From: Vibrio scophthalmi LMG 19158
GTDB taxonomy: Bacteria > Pseudomonadota > Gammaproteobacteria > Enterobacterales > Vibrionaceae
NCBI RefSeq assembly: GCF_000222585.1
Contig: NZ_AFWE01000212.1
Location: 1 to 54,597, forward strand
Reading direction: 5' to 3'
Length of the DNA: 54,597 nt
Shown here one piece after another: positions 43,866 through 54,553 of the stretch. Numbering within the stretch: the stretch's first letter is position 1; each line of letters begins with the position of its first letter. Below the pieces are notes generated by a model that made no database searches, was not told the origin of the DNA, and saw only the letters and a list, made by a program, of their open reading frames with translations. A program made the translations under genes and the position numbers.

Positions 43866-45031
43866 TATTTGCCCTCCGCTGCCGCTACGACTTTTTCTGC
43901 AGCTTCTGATAGAGAATTTGCAGCAATGATGTTTAGGCCACTTTCAGCCAATTTTTGCGAACCAAGTGGTGCATTGTTACCTTCTAGGCGCACAACCACT
44001 GGCACTTCAACACCAACTTCTTCAACTGCGCCAATAATGCCTTCGGCAATTAGGTCACAACGAACAATACCGCCAAAGATATTAACGAACACCGCTTTCA
44101 CATTGCTGTCAGAAAGGATGATCTTAAAAGCTTCTGTTACGCGCTCTTTTGTTGCGCCGCCACCAACATCAAGGAAGTTCGCTGGCTGACCACCGTGCAA
44201 GTTAACGATGTCCATCGTTCCCATCGCAAGACCTGCACCATTCACCATACAGCCGATATTGCCATCCAGTGCGACGTAGTTTAGCTCCCATTGAGCCGCA
44301 TGTGCTTCACGCTCATCTTCTTGCGAAGGATCGTGCATTTCACGCAGTTTTGGCTGACGGTAGAGTGCATTTGAATCAATATTGATTTTACCATCGAGAC
44401 ACAACAAGTTGTCGTCGCCAGTAATCACCAGAGGGTTAATCTCAAGTAGCGCAAGATCGTATTGCGCGAACATCTCGCCAAGACCAATGAAGATCTTCAC
44501 GAATTGCTTAATTTGGTCGCCTTTAAGGCCCAGTTTAAATGCCAGCTCACGGCCTTGATATGCCTGAGGGCCAACCAGTGGATCGATAGCCGCTTTGTGA
44601 ATCAGTTCCGGCGTTTCTTCCGCTACTTTTTCAATTTCCACGCCACCTTCAGTTGAAGCCATGAATACAATACGTTGAGTCGAACGGTCAACAACCGCGC
44701 CTAGATAAAGCTCATTAGCAATGCTTGAGGCTTCTTCTACTAGGATTTTCGATACCGGCTGACCATTGGCGTCAGTCTGGTAAGTTACTAGGTTTTTGCC
44801 TAGCCACTTTTGCGCAAATTCTTTTACGCCATCTTTCGTATCATGTAATTCAACACCACCCGCTTTACCGCGGCCACCAGCGTGAACCTGACATTTAACG
44901 ACTTTCTTCTCAGTACTAATACGGCCTGCCGCTTCGAATGCTTCTTGCGGGGTATCACAAGCATAGCCTTCTGGCACAGGCAAACCGAATTCTGCAAACA
45001 GCTGTTTGGCTTGGTATTCATGCAAATTCAT
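43865..45031 (-). CDS. sucC: Succinyl-CoA synthetase beta subunit
   Basis: A 388-residue ATP-grasp subunit beginning [20 protein letters not shown], with the [12 protein letters not shown] nucleotide-binding loop and [11 protein letters not shown] near the end. It partners with SucD. Preceded by a 197-bp spacer containing a long hairpin; stop shared with the sucD start. Confidence 0.97.
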   Translation of the reverse strand: MNLHEYQAKQLFAEFGLPVPEGYACDTPQEAFEAAGRISTEKKVVKCQVHAGGRGKAGGVELHDTKDGVKEFAQKWLGKNLVTYQTDANGQPVSKILVEEASSIANELYLGAVVDRSTQRIVFMASTEGGVEIEKVAEETPELIHKAAIDPLVGPQAYQGRELAFKLGLKGDQIKQFVKIFIGLGEMFAQYDLALLEINPLVITGDDNLLCLDGKINIDSNALYRQPKLREMHDPSQEDEREAHAAQWELNYVALDGNIGCMVNGAGLAMGTMDIVNLHGGQPANFLDVGGGATKERVTEAFKIILSDSNVKAVFVNIFGGIVRCDLIAEGIIGAVEEVGVEVPVVVRLEGNNAPLGSQKLAESGLNIIAANSLSEAAEKVVAAAEGK

Positions 45032-45190
45032 TTTGATATTCCGTTTATTATTCCCTTAAGGGATTTATAATTTCCATAACGTCACAGTTTGAGTACTGCT
45101 TTTACGTCTGTAGGGTCTTCTCAAATCAATCGCAATACGATTCAAATGAAGGCCGGACCGTTGAGCGAGTCTAGCCTCTGCCACTTTATG

Positions 45191-45217
45191 CGTCGAGCTA
45201 TCGGCGATAACTCGACG
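45191..45217. other. Long inverted repeat between sucB and sucC
   Basis: CGTCGAG...CTCGACG with inner arms CTATCG/CGATAA, giving an almost perfect 27-bp palindrome. It is only 12 nt from the sucB stop and lacks a T run, so it is more likely an mRNA-processing or stabilising hairpin than a terminator. Confidence 0.7.
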
Positions 45218-45228
45218 TTTCAGCGATA

Positions 45229-46434
45229 TTAAACGTCTAATAAGAGACGTGCTGGATCTTCAAGTAACTCTTTTATTGTCACAAGGAAACCCACTGACTC
45301 ACGGCCATCGATTAAACGGTGGTCATAAGACAATGCCAAATACATCATTGGCAAGATTTCAACTTTACCATCCACGGCCATTGGACGATCTTGGATCTTA
45401 TGCATACCCAAAATAGCCGATTGTGGCGGGTTGATGATTGGCGTCGACATCAGTGAACCAAACACACCACCATTGGTGATGGTGAAGTTACCACCCATCA
45501 ATTCATCAACCGTTAACTTACCGTCACGGCCTTTGATTGCGAGCTCTTTAATGCCTTTTTCAACATCAGCAAAGCCTAATGTGTCACAATCTTTAAGGAC
45601 TGGTGTCACTAGGCCGCGTGGTGTAGATACTGCCATGCTGATATCGAAGTAGTTGTGGTAAACGATATCTTCACCATCGATCGATGCATTCACTTCTGGG
45701 TAGCGTTTTAGCGCTTCCGTTACCGCTTTTACATAGAACGACATAAAGCCCAATCGAATACCATGACGTTTTTCGAACTGATCTTTATATTGTGCACGCA
45801 AGTCCATGATTGGTTTCATGTTCACTTCGTTAAACGTGGTAAGCATTGCCGTGCTGTTTTTCGCTTCAAGCAGACGGTTTGCAACCGTCTTACGTAGACG
45901 AGTCATTGGCACTCGTTTTTGACTACGCGCCGTCGCTGGAGCGGGTGCAATCTCGGCTTGAGTTGCAGGCGCCGCTTTTGCATTAGCAAGGTGAGCATCA
46001 ACATCTTCACGAGTGATACGACCACCCACACCCGTGCCTTTTACTTGGCTCGCTTCAAGACCATGTTCTGCTAACAAGCGACGAACTGCAGGGCTTAGTG
46101 CGTCATTGTTCTCTTCAGTTAGAGAGGCTTTGTGGCGCTTATCTGGTGACGCTTGCGATTCTTCAGTGGTATCGGTTGTTGGCTCTCCCGCTACCGCACC
46201 CGGTTTGATCTTGGCAATTAACTGCTTCGACAGCACCGTTGCACCTTCAACTTCAATAATGGCTTCAAGTATGCCCGCTTCTGGTGCAGGGACTTCAAGC
46301 ACAACCTTATCCGTTTCGATATCAACTAAGACGTCATCACGAGCAATGATATCGCCCGGTTGTTTGTGCCAAGTAGCAACGGTTGCGTCAGCGACTGATT
46401 CAGGTAAATCTGGAACCAGAATTTCAATTGTCAT
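45229..46434 (-). CDS. sucB: 2-oxoglutarate dehydrogenase E2 (dihydrolipoyl succinyltransferase)
   Basis: A 401-residue E2 protein. The N-terminal lipoyl domain has the lipoylated Lys43 in [15 protein letters not shown], the peripheral-subunit binding segment is [17 protein letters not shown], and the C-terminal catalytic core has the [11 protein letters not shown] active site. It forms the core of the OGDH complex. AAGGAAG lies upstream; 11 bp from sucA. Confidence 0.97.
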   Translation of the reverse strand: MTIEILVPDLPESVADATVATWHKQPGDIIARDDVLVDIETDKVVLEVPAPEAGILEAIIEVEGATVLSKQLIAKIKPGAVAGEPTTDTTEESQASPDKRHKASLTEENNDALSPAVRRLLAEHGLEASQVKGTGVGGRITREDVDAHLANAKAAPATQAEIAPAPATARSQKRVPMTRLRKTVANRLLEAKNSTAMLTTFNEVNMKPIMDLRAQYKDQFEKRHGIRLGFMSFYVKAVTEALKRYPEVNASIDGEDIVYHNYFDISMAVSTPRGLVTPVLKDCDTLGFADVEKGIKELAIKGRDGKLTVDELMGGNFTITNGGVFGSLMSTPIINPPQSAILGMHKIQDRPMAVDGKVEILPMMYLALSYDHRLIDGRESVGFLVTIKELLEDPARLLLDV

Positions 46435-46445
46435 TTCTATCTTCC

Positions 46446-49301
46446 TTATACTTCTAGTTCTTTATTCGAGGTTTTAGAATCTGAGGTGTTTGCACCAATA
46501 GTCAGAGCATCTTCAACCAACGCTTTTTGTTGTTTCAAGTGAACCGACATATAGCCGACCGCTGGTGATGCTGAAGCCGGACGACCTGCGTATTTTAGGT
46601 CAGTTCCTGCCGGGATCGCCGCACGGAAGTTATGTTGGCTACAATACCAAGCACCTTGGTTTTGTGGCTCTTCCTGACACCAAACAAAATCTTCTACGTT
46701 GGTATACGCTTCTATCGCCGCTTTCACTTCTTCCAGTGGGAATGGATAAAGCTGCTCAATACGGACAATCGCAACATCTTGCTGTTCATCCTTACGACGC
46801 TGTTCAAGTAGATCGAAATAAACCTTACCAGAACAGAACACCACGCGTTTTACTTTGCTCGCATCCATCTGATCAATTTCAGGGATGGCTGGCAAGAAGG
46901 TACCTTCCGATAAATCATCTAAGCTTGAGGTACACAATGGGTGACGCAACAAGGACTTAGGCGACATCACAATCAGAGGACGACGCATTGGGCGTACAAC
47001 CTGGCGGCGAATCATGTGATAAACCTGAGCCGGAGTCGAAGGAACGACCACCTGCATATTTTGTTCAGCACACAGTTGTAGATAGCGCTCTAAACGTGCC
47101 GATGAGTGTTCAGGACCTTGACCTTCATAGCCGTGTGGTAACAACATAGTAAGGCCACATAAACGTGCCCATTTCTGTTCACCTGATGAGATAAACTGGT
47201 CAATCACCACCTGAGCACCATTGGCGAAATCACCAAACTGCGCTTCCCAAATGGTTAAACCACCTGGTTCGGCTGTCGCATAGCCATATTCAAAAGCCAA
47301 TACCGCTTCTTCTGACAACACCGAGTCGATTACTTGGAATGGACCTTGTTTATCATGCACGTTAGCCAATGGGATATAGGTGCTCGCATCGGTTTGATTA
47401 TGCAGTACCGAGTGACGGTGGAAGAAGGTGCCACGGCCGGCATCTTGCCCCGAAATTCGAATACGCTTGCCATCATCAACAAGGGTTGCGTAAGCCAATG
47501 TTTCAGCCATGCCCCAGTCAACTGCTTTCTCACCACTCATCATGGCAATACGATCGTTATAGAGCTTATTTACGCGGCTCTGTAACTTATGACTTTCTGG
47601 CACCTGACATAGGCGATGGCCAAGCTCAACTAGACGCTCTCTGCCATATTGACTATCCCACTGCGTATCCCACTCATGACCAAGGTACGGAGACCAATCG
47701 ACAGAGTGCAACGCCATCGGACGCCACTCTTTAACTACAACTTCACCGCGGTCTAGCGCATCACGGTACTCGTTGACCATTTGCGTTGCCGTTTCAATGT
47801 CATAATCACCGCGTTCGATCAACACGTCAGCGTATAGTTTACGTGGGGTTGGGTGCTTCTTAATTTTTTGGTACATCAACGGCTGAGTCGCATTTGGCTC
47901 ATCCGCTTCGTTGTGACCATGGCGACGGTAACAAACCAAATCAATCACTACGTCACGCTTAAACTCATTACGGTAATCAAGCGCAATTCGAGTCACGAAC
48001 GCCACCGCTTCAGGATCATCAGCATTAACGTGGAAGATCGGTGCCTGTACCATTTTCGCAATGTCAGTACAGTACATGGTTGAACGCATATCGCGTGGGT
48101 TAGAGGTGGTAAAACCAACTTGGTTGTTGACCACGACTCGTACCGTGCCACCAACTCGATAGCCGCGCGCTTGCGACATATTGAAGGTTTCTGCCACAAC
48201 ACCTTGGCCCGCAATCGCTGAGTCACCGTGAATGGTAATCGGTAATACTGTGCTGCCATCTTTATCGCCAAGACGATCTTGACGCGCGCGCACCGAGCCC
48301 ATAACAACTGGGTTCACGATCTCAAGGTGAGAAGGGTTAAATGCCAGTGCTAAGTGGACATCGCCGCCCGGCGTAGCAAAATCTGCCGAGAAACCTTGGT
48401 GATATTTCACATCACCAGTACCCCACGATTCACCATGCTTGCCCGCGAACTCATCAAACAAATCTTGAGGCTTTTTACCCAAAACGTTGACCAGCATATT
48501 AAGGCGACCACGGTGAGCCATGCCAATCACAACCTCACGCATGCCACTTTTACCCGCATGACGGATCAGCTCTTTCATCATTGGGATCATGGCATCGCCA
48601 CCTTCCAATGAGAAACGCTTCGCGCCTGGGAATTTGGCACCTAAGTAACGCTCAAGACCTTCAGCGGCAGTTAGCTCGTCCAAGAAGTCTCGCATTTCCT
48701 CAGAGGTAAATTGAGGCTCACCAACCACCGGCTCAAGACGTTGTTGGATCCAACGTTTCTGTTCGGTGTCGATGATGTGCATGTATTCTGCACCGATAGA
48801 ACCACAGTAGATTTTTTTCAACGCAGCAAGAATATCTTTCAATCGCATGGTCTCTTGACCAATGGCGAACGAACCTACGTTGAAACTTTCTTCTAAGTCG
48901 TCTTCGGTGAGATTGTGGAACGAAGGATCTAGTTCAACCACCGGAGGGCGGTTCCATAGACCGAGGGGATCGAGTTCAGCTGCTTCATGGCCGCGGAAAC
49001 GGTACGCATTGATCAGCTGGAGTACTTTAACTTGTTTAGCATCGACATCGGGGTCACTAACTTGGACATTGTAATGCTTTGTTTCTTGAGCGAGTCGACG
49101 GAAGTAATCACGGACACGTGAATGCGGTTGTTCAACTACATCCTGATCAGGCTTAGGCAGCCCATCAAATACACGAATCCACTCCTCACTTACCAGATCG
49201 GGATCACTTAGATACAGTTCGTAGAGATCCTCTACATACGTTGCATTGGCGCCAGCCAAGTGTGAAGACTCGAGCCATGCCTTCATCACGCCGTTGTGCA
49301 T
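46446..49301 (-). CDS. sucA: 2-oxoglutarate dehydrogenase E1 component
   Basis: A 951-residue thiamine-diphosphate decarboxylase of the TCA cycle (E. coli SucA 933). It has an N-terminal E2-binding region, [21 protein letters not shown]-type core (written here [20 protein letters not shown]), the [20 protein letters not shown] block, and the C-terminal [17 protein letters not shown] motif. ATG 49301 with GGGA upstream. It is followed by sucB without a gap. Confidence 0.97.
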   Translation of the reverse strand: MHNGVMKAWLESSHLAGANATYVEDLYELYLSDPDLVSEEWIRVFDGLPKPDQDVVEQPHSRVRDYFRRLAQETKHYNVQVSDPDVDAKQVKVLQLINAYRFRGHEAAELDPLGLWNRPPVVELDPSFHNLTEDDLEESFNVGSFAIGQETMRLKDILAALKKIYCGSIGAEYMHIIDTEQKRWIQQRLEPVVGEPQFTSEEMRDFLDELTAAEGLERYLGAKFPGAKRFSLEGGDAMIPMMKELIRHAGKSGMREVVIGMAHRGRLNMLVNVLGKKPQDLFDEFAGKHGESWGTGDVKYHQGFSADFATPGGDVHLALAFNPSHLEIVNPVVMGSVRARQDRLGDKDGSTVLPITIHGDSAIAGQGVVAETFNMSQARGYRVGGTVRVVVNNQVGFTTSNPRDMRSTMYCTDIAKMVQAPIFHVNADDPEAVAFVTRIALDYRNEFKRDVVIDLVCYRRHGHNEADEPNATQPLMYQKIKKHPTPRKLYADVLIERGDYDIETATQMVNEYRDALDRGEVVVKEWRPMALHSVDWSPYLGHEWDTQWDSQYGRERLVELGHRLCQVPESHKLQSRVNKLYNDRIAMMSGEKAVDWGMAETLAYATLVDDGKRIRISGQDAGRGTFFHRHSVLHNQTDASTYIPLANVHDKQGPFQVIDSVLSEEAVLAFEYGYATAEPGGLTIWEAQFGDFANGAQVVIDQFISSGEQKWARLCGLTMLLPHGYEGQGPEHSSARLERYLQLCAEQNMQVVVPSTPAQVYHMIRRQVVRPMRRPLIVMSPKSLLRHPLCTSSLDDLSEGTFLPAIPEIDQMDASKVKRVVFCSGKVYFDLLEQRRKDEQQDVAIVRIEQLYPFPLEEVKAAIEAYTNVEDFVWCQEEPQNQGAWYCSQHNFRAAIPAGTDLKYAGRPASASPAVGYMSVHLKQQKALVEDALTIGANTSDSKTSNKELEV

Positions 49302-49359
49302 ATTTTCCCTTAACCAGTAGTTTTCACGTTTGCTGCGGTCTATCCCGAGCTTGTAATAA

Positions 49360-49385
49360 GCCGCTGTTCAACAATGAACAGCGGC
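49360..49385. other. Perfect hairpin between sdhB and sucA
   Basis: GCCGCTGTTCA-ACAA-TGAACAGCGGC, an 11-bp perfect stem 15 nt beyond the sdhB stop. There is no strong T run downstream on the minus strand, so it probably allows read-through and separates sdh and suc expression levels or marks a processing site. Confidence 0.8.
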
Positions 49386-49399
49386 AATCTTATCTCTAT

Positions 49400-50113
49400 T
49401 TACACTGAGCGATTGACCAGCATCGTCTTGATATGGCCAATTGCTTTGGTCGGATTTAATCCCTTAGGACAAACACTTACACAATTCATTATGCCATGGC
49501 AACGAAAAACACTAAAAGCGTCGTCGAGATCGGACAATCTCTCATCTGTTGCAGTATCACGACTATCAATTAGCCAACGGTACGCCGCTAATAAGCCAGC
49601 TGGGCCAATAAATTTATCCGGATTCCACCAGAAAGATGGGCACGAAGTGGTACAACATGCACACATGATGCACTCATATAAACCATCAAGATGGGCACGC
49701 TCATCGGGTGTTTGTAAATTCTCACGCGATGGTGGTAGGGCCCCTTCGGTCTGCAAGAATGGCTTAACTTTCGCGTAGTTATCGTAGAACTGAGTCATAT
49801 CAACAATCAGGTCACGAACCACAGGTAGGCCAGGAAGCGGACGAATCACTATCTTATCTCCGGCAAGCGCAGATAATGGCGTAATACAAGCAAGACCATT
49901 TTTTCCGTTCATATTCAAACCATCGGAACCACACACACCTTCACGACATGAGCGACGGAACGAAATGGTTGGATCTTGTTCTTTGAGTAGAATCAGCGCA
50001 TCCAAAAGCATCATGTCTGAGCCTTCTTCTACCTCAAGAATGTAGTCTTTCATGTACGGCTTATCGTCAACATCTGGATTGTAACGATACAAAGAGAAGT
50101 TCATTTTCATCAT
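49400..50113 (-). CDS. sdhB: Succinate dehydrogenase iron-sulfur subunit
   Basis: A 237-residue protein with three clusters: [2Fe-2S] in CREGVCGSDGLNMNG, [4Fe-4S] in CIMCACCTTSCPSFW, and [3Fe-4S] in CHGIMNCVSVCPKGLNP. It passes electrons from SdhA to the quinone. GGAGG lies upstream of the ATG; 10 bp from sdhA. Confidence 0.97.
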   Translation of the reverse strand: MMKMNFSLYRYNPDVDDKPYMKDYILEVEEGSDMMLLDALILLKEQDPTISFRRSCREGVCGSDGLNMNGKNGLACITPLSALAGDKIVIRPLPGLPVVRDLIVDMTQFYDNYAKVKPFLQTEGALPPSRENLQTPDERAHLDGLYECIMCACCTTSCPSFWWNPDKFIGPAGLLAAYRWLIDSRDTATDERLSDLDDAFSVFRCHGIMNCVSVCPKGLNPTKAIGHIKTMLVNRSV

Positions 50114-50123
50114 CTATCCTCCC

Positions 50124-51890
50124 TTAGTATGTACGAGCTTTCGGCGGGAAAGCTTCACGATGAACAGGCTCCATATTCACACCACGCTTCGACATTGCTT
50201 CTGTCTCAGGGTTGTAAATCGAATGACATAGCCATTGCTCATCATCCCTATCAGGGAAATCAAAGCGAGCATGAGCGCCACGACTTTCCGTACGGAAATT
50301 TGCAGCCACCGCAGTCGCGTAAGCCGTTTCCATTAAGTTTTCCAACTCAAGGCACTCGATACGTTGAGTGTTAAATTCTGTCGACTTATCGGCAAGGTGT
50401 GCATTTTTCAGACGCTCACGGATCACTTTTAGCTCTTCAAGACCTTTGGCCATTGCATCGCCTTCACGGAATACCGAGAAGTTGTTTTGCATGCACTGCT
50501 GTAGGTCTTTACGAATTTGAGCAGGGTCTTCACCGTCGGTACTGTTTTCCCAACGATTGTAACGCTCAAGTGAACGCTCAATATCCGCATCCGTTGCAGG
50601 TTTCGCCTCTGCTTGCTTATCCAGCACTTCACCAAGGTGTAGACCCGTCGCGCGACCAAATACCACAAGGTCAAGCAATGAGTTGCCGCCTAAACGGTTA
50701 GCGCCGTGTACCGATACAGAAGCAATTTCACCACAAGCAAATAGACCTGGGATTTCAACGTCATTACCGGCATCGTCTTGCTTAATCGCTTGACCAGACA
50801 CCTGTGTTGGCACGCCGCCCATCATGTAGTGACAAGTTGGTATCACAGGAATTGGTTCTTTCACCGGATCAACGTGGGCGAAGGTACGTGACAACTCACA
50901 TACGCCAGGCAGACGCGATTCCAATGTTTCTTTACCCAAGTGATCCAGCTTCAGTTTAATGTGTGGACCCCATGGGCCATCACAACCACGACCTTCACGA
51001 ATTTCAATCATCATTGAACGAGCAACCACGTCACGACCAGCTAAGTCTTTAGCATTAGGTGCATAACGCTCCATGAAACGTTCGCCGTCTTTATTAAGAA
51101 GGTAACCACCTTCACCACGACAACCTTCCGTTACTAGTACACCTGCGCCAGCGATACCGGTTGGGTGGAACTGCCACATTTCAATATCTTGCATCGGTAC
51201 GCCAGCACGAATTGCCATACCAACACCATCACCAGTGTTGATGTGCGCATTAGTGGTTGATGCGTAAATACGCCCAGCACCACCTGTGGCCAGAATCGTT
51301 GCTTTAGATTTGAAATAGCACACTTCACCCGTTTCCATGCAAAGTGCGGTACAACCGAGAATGGCGCCGTCTTCATTTTTGACTAAATCGAGCGCATACC
51401 ATTCTGAAAATACGGTCGTTTTATGTTTGATATTTTGTTGGTACAAAGTATGCAATAACGCATGACCTGTACGGTCAGCCGCCGCAGCGGTTCGAGCGGC
51501 TTGTTCACCACCAAAGTTCTTCGACTGACCACCAAACGGACGTTGATAGATTGTACCGTTATCAAAACGAGAAAAAGGTAGGCCCATCTTCTCAAGTTCA
51601 ATCACCGATTCAGGACCGTTTTTACACATGTATTCGATCGCGTCTTGGTCACCGATATAATCAGAACCTTTTACGGTATCGTACATATGCTGTTCCCAAT
51701 GGTCTTCGTGCGCATTACCTAACGCAACCGTAATACCACCTTGAGCAGATACCGTATGAGAACGGGTTGGGAAAACTTTAGACAGCAGCGCACATGAAAG
51801 GCCCTGCTCAGAGATTTGCAGTGCAGCACGCATGCCCGCACCACCTGCGCCGATTACTACGGCATCGAATTCACGAACTGGAATAGACAC
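50124..51890 (-). CDS. sdhA: Succinate dehydrogenase flavoprotein subunit
   Basis: A 588-residue FAD protein. Dinucleotide fold [13 protein letters not shown] near the N-terminus, FAD-linked His45 in [10 protein letters not shown], and catalytic segment [21 protein letters not shown]. It oxidises succinate to fumarate. The start is GTG 51890, directly after the sdhD stop. Confidence 0.97.
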   Translation of the reverse strand: MSIPVREFDAVVIGAGGAGMRAALQISEQGLSCALLSKVFPTRSHTVSAQGGITVALGNAHEDHWEQHMYDTVKGSDYIGDQDAIEYMCKNGPESVIELEKMGLPFSRFDNGTIYQRPFGGQSKNFGGEQAARTAAAADRTGHALLHTLYQQNIKHKTTVFSEWYALDLVKNEDGAILGCTALCMETGEVCYFKSKATILATGGAGRIYASTTNAHINTGDGVGMAIRAGVPMQDIEMWQFHPTGIAGAGVLVTEGCRGEGGYLLNKDGERFMERYAPNAKDLAGRDVVARSMMIEIREGRGCDGPWGPHIKLKLDHLGKETLESRLPGVCELSRTFAHVDPVKEPIPVIPTCHYMMGGVPTQVSGQAIKQDDAGNDVEIPGLFACGEIASVSVHGANRLGGNSLLDLVVFGRATGLHLGEVLDKQAEAKPATDADIERSLERYNRWENSTDGEDPAQIRKDLQQCMQNNFSVFREGDAMAKGLEELKVIRERLKNAHLADKSTEFNTQRIECLELENLMETAYATAVAANFRTESRGAHARFDFPDRDDEQWLCHSIYNPETEAMSKRGVNMEPVHREAFPPKARTY

Positions 51891-52235
51891 TTACGCACCC
51901 CACAAAATAAACAGACCAGAGAAGAAGTAACCTAATAGCAACGCAACAACACCAACTTGCAATCCACCACGCAATTTGGTGCATTTGATATAGTCAGTCA
52001 GAACTTGCCAGAGGCCTATCCACGCATGGATTAATACGCAAGTAAGCGTCACCATGGTAAAGGCTTTGGTGAAGGTTCCCGCGAAAAACTGGGTCCAAGA
52101 AGCGTAAGAGATATCGGTGAACGCACAAAAGCTCACCAAATAGATCGTGTATAAGGTCATAAGAATGGCCGTCACACGAATCAATAGGAAATCGTGTACA
52201 CCATTACGACCGAAGGATGAAACGTGTTTTACCAT
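51891..52235 (-). CDS. sdhD: Succinate dehydrogenase membrane anchor subunit
   Basis: A 114-residue hydrophobic subunit with three helices and TLTCVLIHAWIGLWQVLTDY, which contains the heme/quinone-site His. It overlaps sdhC by 7 nt. With SdhC it anchors the complex and binds heme b and quinone. Confidence 0.95.
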   Translation of the reverse strand: MVKHVSSFGRNGVHDFLLIRVTAILMTLYTIYLVSFCAFTDISYASWTQFFAGTFTKAFTMVTLTCVLIHAWIGLWQVLTDYIKCTKLRGGLQVGVVALLLGYFFSGLFILWGA

Positions 52236-52621
52236 ACCAAAATCCCCGCAAGTAACGACAACACACCAGTCACAGCAAAAGAGACTTTCGCGCTTAACGC
52301 GCCAGTGTCGAGTTCTTCAAAATAGCCCATGTCCATCAGCAAATGACGAACACCACCCACGATGTGGTAAGCTAAAGCGGTTAGGATTCCCCACAGAATA
52401 AATGTAACGAACCAACCATCAATCAGGTCAGCCGCTTGCATAAATCCTACAGGAGAGGATAGAGATAGAGACAGCAACCACAGCAGGATACCGACTGCTA
52501 CAAATGTAATCACACCCGCCACACGATGGACGATGGATGCGATAGCAGTGATCGGAAAGTGCATGGTTTGCAAGTCTAGGTTTACTGGTCTTGACTTTCT
52601 TTCTTTCACGGGCTTGCTCAC
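52229..52621 (-). CDS. sdhC: Succinate dehydrogenase cytochrome b556 subunit
   Basis: A 130-residue membrane subunit beginning MSKPVKERKSRPVNLDLQTM, with three helices; SIVHRVAGV and YHIVGGVRHLLMDMG carry the quinone-site and heme His residues. It is first in the sdhCDAB-sucABCD transcription unit and divergent from gltA. Confidence 0.95.
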   Translation of the reverse strand: MSKPVKERKSRPVNLDLQTMHFPITAIASIVHRVAGVITFVAVGILLWLLSLSLSSPVGFMQAADLIDGWFVTFILWGILTALAYHIVGGVRHLLMDMGYFEELDTGALSAKVSFAVTGVLSLLAGILVW

Positions 52622-53016
52622 TCAGCTCACTAGAGCATTTATAGTTATTAAAGAAATTAAGAGCTGAACCGAACAAAACTTAACATTAAATTAACAAGCA
52701 AACGCCAAATAGCACCCTTTAATTGTAAATACAATGTTAACAACAGCGCTCAAGTTTCAAACTATAATTACTTTCGAACCTTGAATTTATTAGGTTTCTC
52801 TCAAATTTCACATCGTTACTATACGATTGGCAACATTCTAATACAATTGATGTAACAATTTTTGCTACACAGACCAGATTTTTAACTTAATGCGCGTAAA
52901 AAATAATAACAAGTGCACACATCAGAGGAGAAAAATTGACTTTGTACGTGAAGAGACGTACAAAAATGGCACATAAACATCCTGGATGGATTAAATAATA
53001 AACAAAGGAGATTGTT
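52622..53016. other. Divergent sdhC-gltA regulatory spacer
   Basis: A 395-bp AT-rich region between two divergent TCA units. It must hold both promoters. I can point to one perfect inverted repeat (52941-52964) and the strong AAAGGAG of gltA; I see no confident CRP or ArcA site. Confidence 0.6.
52941..52964. promoter_or_regulatory. Perfect inverted repeat in the gltA leader
   Basis: TTTGTACGT-GAAGAG-ACGTACAAA, 9-bp arms, centred about 64 bp upstream of the gltA ATG. It could be an operator or a leader hairpin; the regulator is unknown. Confidence 0.5.
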
Positions 53017-54306
53017 ATGGCGGATAAGAAAGCGACCCTTCATGTCGAAGGCATTGCGCCAATCGAACTGCCGATTATGGATGGGACTATCGGTCCTCAA
53101 GTAATCGATGTTCGTAAACTTGGAGCAAATGGCTACTTTACCTTTGACCCAGGTTTTCTTGCCACTGCATCTTGTGAATCCCAAATCACCTACATCGATG
53201 GCGGCAAGGGTGTCCTACTGCACCGCGGTTTCCCTATCGATCAGTTAGCAAACAATGCTGACTACTTAGAAGTTTGTTACATTCTTCTTTACGGTGAAGC
53301 CCCTACTCGTGAGCAATACGAACAATTCAAAACAACCGTTACTCGTCACACTATGGTACATGAGCAGATCGCTAGCTTCTTCCATGGTTTCCGACGCGAT
53401 GCACACCCAATGGCGGTTATGTGTGGTGTGGTTGGTGCACTTGCGGCCTTCTACCACGATTCACTCGATATCAATAATGACGTTCACCGTGAAATTGCGG
53501 CATATCGTCTACTGTCTAAAATGCCAACATTGGCGGCGATGTGTTACAAGTACTCAATCGGCCAGCCATTCATCTATCCGCGTAATGACCTTAACTACGC
53601 AGAAAACTTCCTACACATGATGTTTGCTAACCCATGTGAAGAGTACGAAGTGAACCCTGTGGTTGCACGTGCGATGGATAAAATTTTCACCCTACACGCA
53701 GACCACGAGCAAAATGCATCCACCTCGACCGTTCGTCTAGCGGGTTCTTCTGGTGCTAACCCATTTGCATGTATTGCCGCGGGTATCGCATCACTCTGGG
53801 GCCCTGCTCACGGTGGCGCAAACGAAGCTTGCTTGAAGATGTTGGAAGAGATCGGCAGTGTCGATAACATTCCTGAGTTTGTGGAACGCGCGAAAGACAA
53901 AGATGACCCATTCCGTCTGATGGGCTTTGGTCACCGTGTTTACAAGAACTACGATCCTCGTGCAACAGTAATGCGTGAAGCGTGTCATGAAGTACTGACA
54001 GAGCTAAACATCCAAGATCCACTGCTCGATGTTGCGATGGAGCTTGAGCGAATTGCACTGTCTGATGAATACTTTGTATCGAAGAAACTTTACCCGAACG
54101 TAGATTTCTACTCAGGCATCATTCTTAAAGCGATTGGTATTCCTGTTTCTATGTTTACGGTTATCTTCGCGATGTCTCGTACCATCGGTTGGATCGCACA
54201 CTGGAATGAAATGCACAGTGATCCTGCTAACCGCATCGGTCGCCCTCGTCAGCTTTACACTGGTCAAACACAACGCGAGTTTGCACCAATTCACGAGCGC
54301 GAATAG
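53017..54306 (+). CDS. gltA: Citrate synthase
   Basis: A 429-residue type II (hexameric, NADH-inhibited) citrate synthase that joins oxaloacetate and acetyl-CoA. Active-site motifs: [31 protein letters not shown] (His), [15 protein letters not shown] (His) and the Asp in [11 protein letters not shown]. Length matches E. coli GltA (427). AAAGGAG sits 6 nt from the ATG. A heptamer array begins at the stop codon. Confidence 0.97.
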   Translation: MADKKATLHVEGIAPIELPIMDGTIGPQVIDVRKLGANGYFTFDPGFLATASCESQITYIDGGKGVLLHRGFPIDQLANNADYLEVCYILLYGEAPTREQYEQFKTTVTRHTMVHEQIASFFHGFRRDAHPMAVMCGVVGALAAFYHDSLDINNDVHREIAAYRLLSKMPTLAAMCYKYSIGQPFIYPRNDLNYAENFLHMMFANPCEEYEVNPVVARAMDKIFTLHADHEQNASTSTVRLAGSSGANPFACIAAGIASLWGPAHGGANEACLKMLEEIGSVDNIPEFVERAKDKDDPFRLMGFGHRVYKNYDPRATVMREACHEVLTELNIQDPLLDVAMELERIALSDEYFVSKKLYPNVDFYSGIILKAIGIPVSMFTVIFAMSRTIGWIAHWNEMHSDPANRIGRPRQLYTGQTQREFAPIHERE

Positions 54307-54414
54307 CGAGAAGCGAGAAGCGAGAAGCGAGAAGCGAGAAGCGAGAAGCGAGAAGCGAGAAGCGAGAAGCGAGAAGCGAGAAGCGAGAAGCGAGAAGCGA
54401 GAAGCGAGAAGCGA
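54305..54414. repeat. Heptanucleotide tandem array AGCGAGA
   Basis: About 15.7 exact copies of AGCGAGA, starting within the gltA TAG stop codon and ending before the gltA terminator at 54425. It is therefore probably transcribed as the gltA 3' UTR. Because 7 is not a multiple of 3 it opens repeat-encoded ORFs in other frames, which I do not regard as genes. Confidence 0.97.
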
Positions 54415-54424
54415 ATAATTGTGA

Positions 54425-54458
54425 GGGTTGGCGTGAAAGCGTCAACCCTTTCTTCTTT
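54425..54458 (+). terminator. Terminator of gltA
   Basis: GGGTTGGCG-TGAAAG-CGTCAACCC followed by TTTCTTCTTT, about 118 nt after the gltA stop because the heptamer array intervenes. Confidence 0.8.
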
Positions 54459-54525
54459 GAGGTTAGAGAACAGAGAATCGAGAACGAGCTGCGCTCTCAA
54501 GAACGCTTCGCTGCGAGATTCGAGA

Positions 54526-54553
54526 GATTCCCGATTGCACTATTGGGAATGAC
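54526..54553. repeat. Partial REP-like palindrome
   Basis: GATTCCC, 12-nt loop, GGGAATGAC, similar to the GATTCCCTA/TAGGGAATGAC module of the 28.2-kb repeats. It is surrounded by degenerate GAGA-rich heptamers. It runs toward the window end, so a complete unit may continue outside. Confidence 0.6.

Noticed and set aside
54134-54500. Long ORFs in several frames across the AGCGAGA array
   Set aside because: They consist of repeat-encoded peptides such as EKREARS and SRFSLLA, with no start signal or homology; period-7 repeats open frames by chance.
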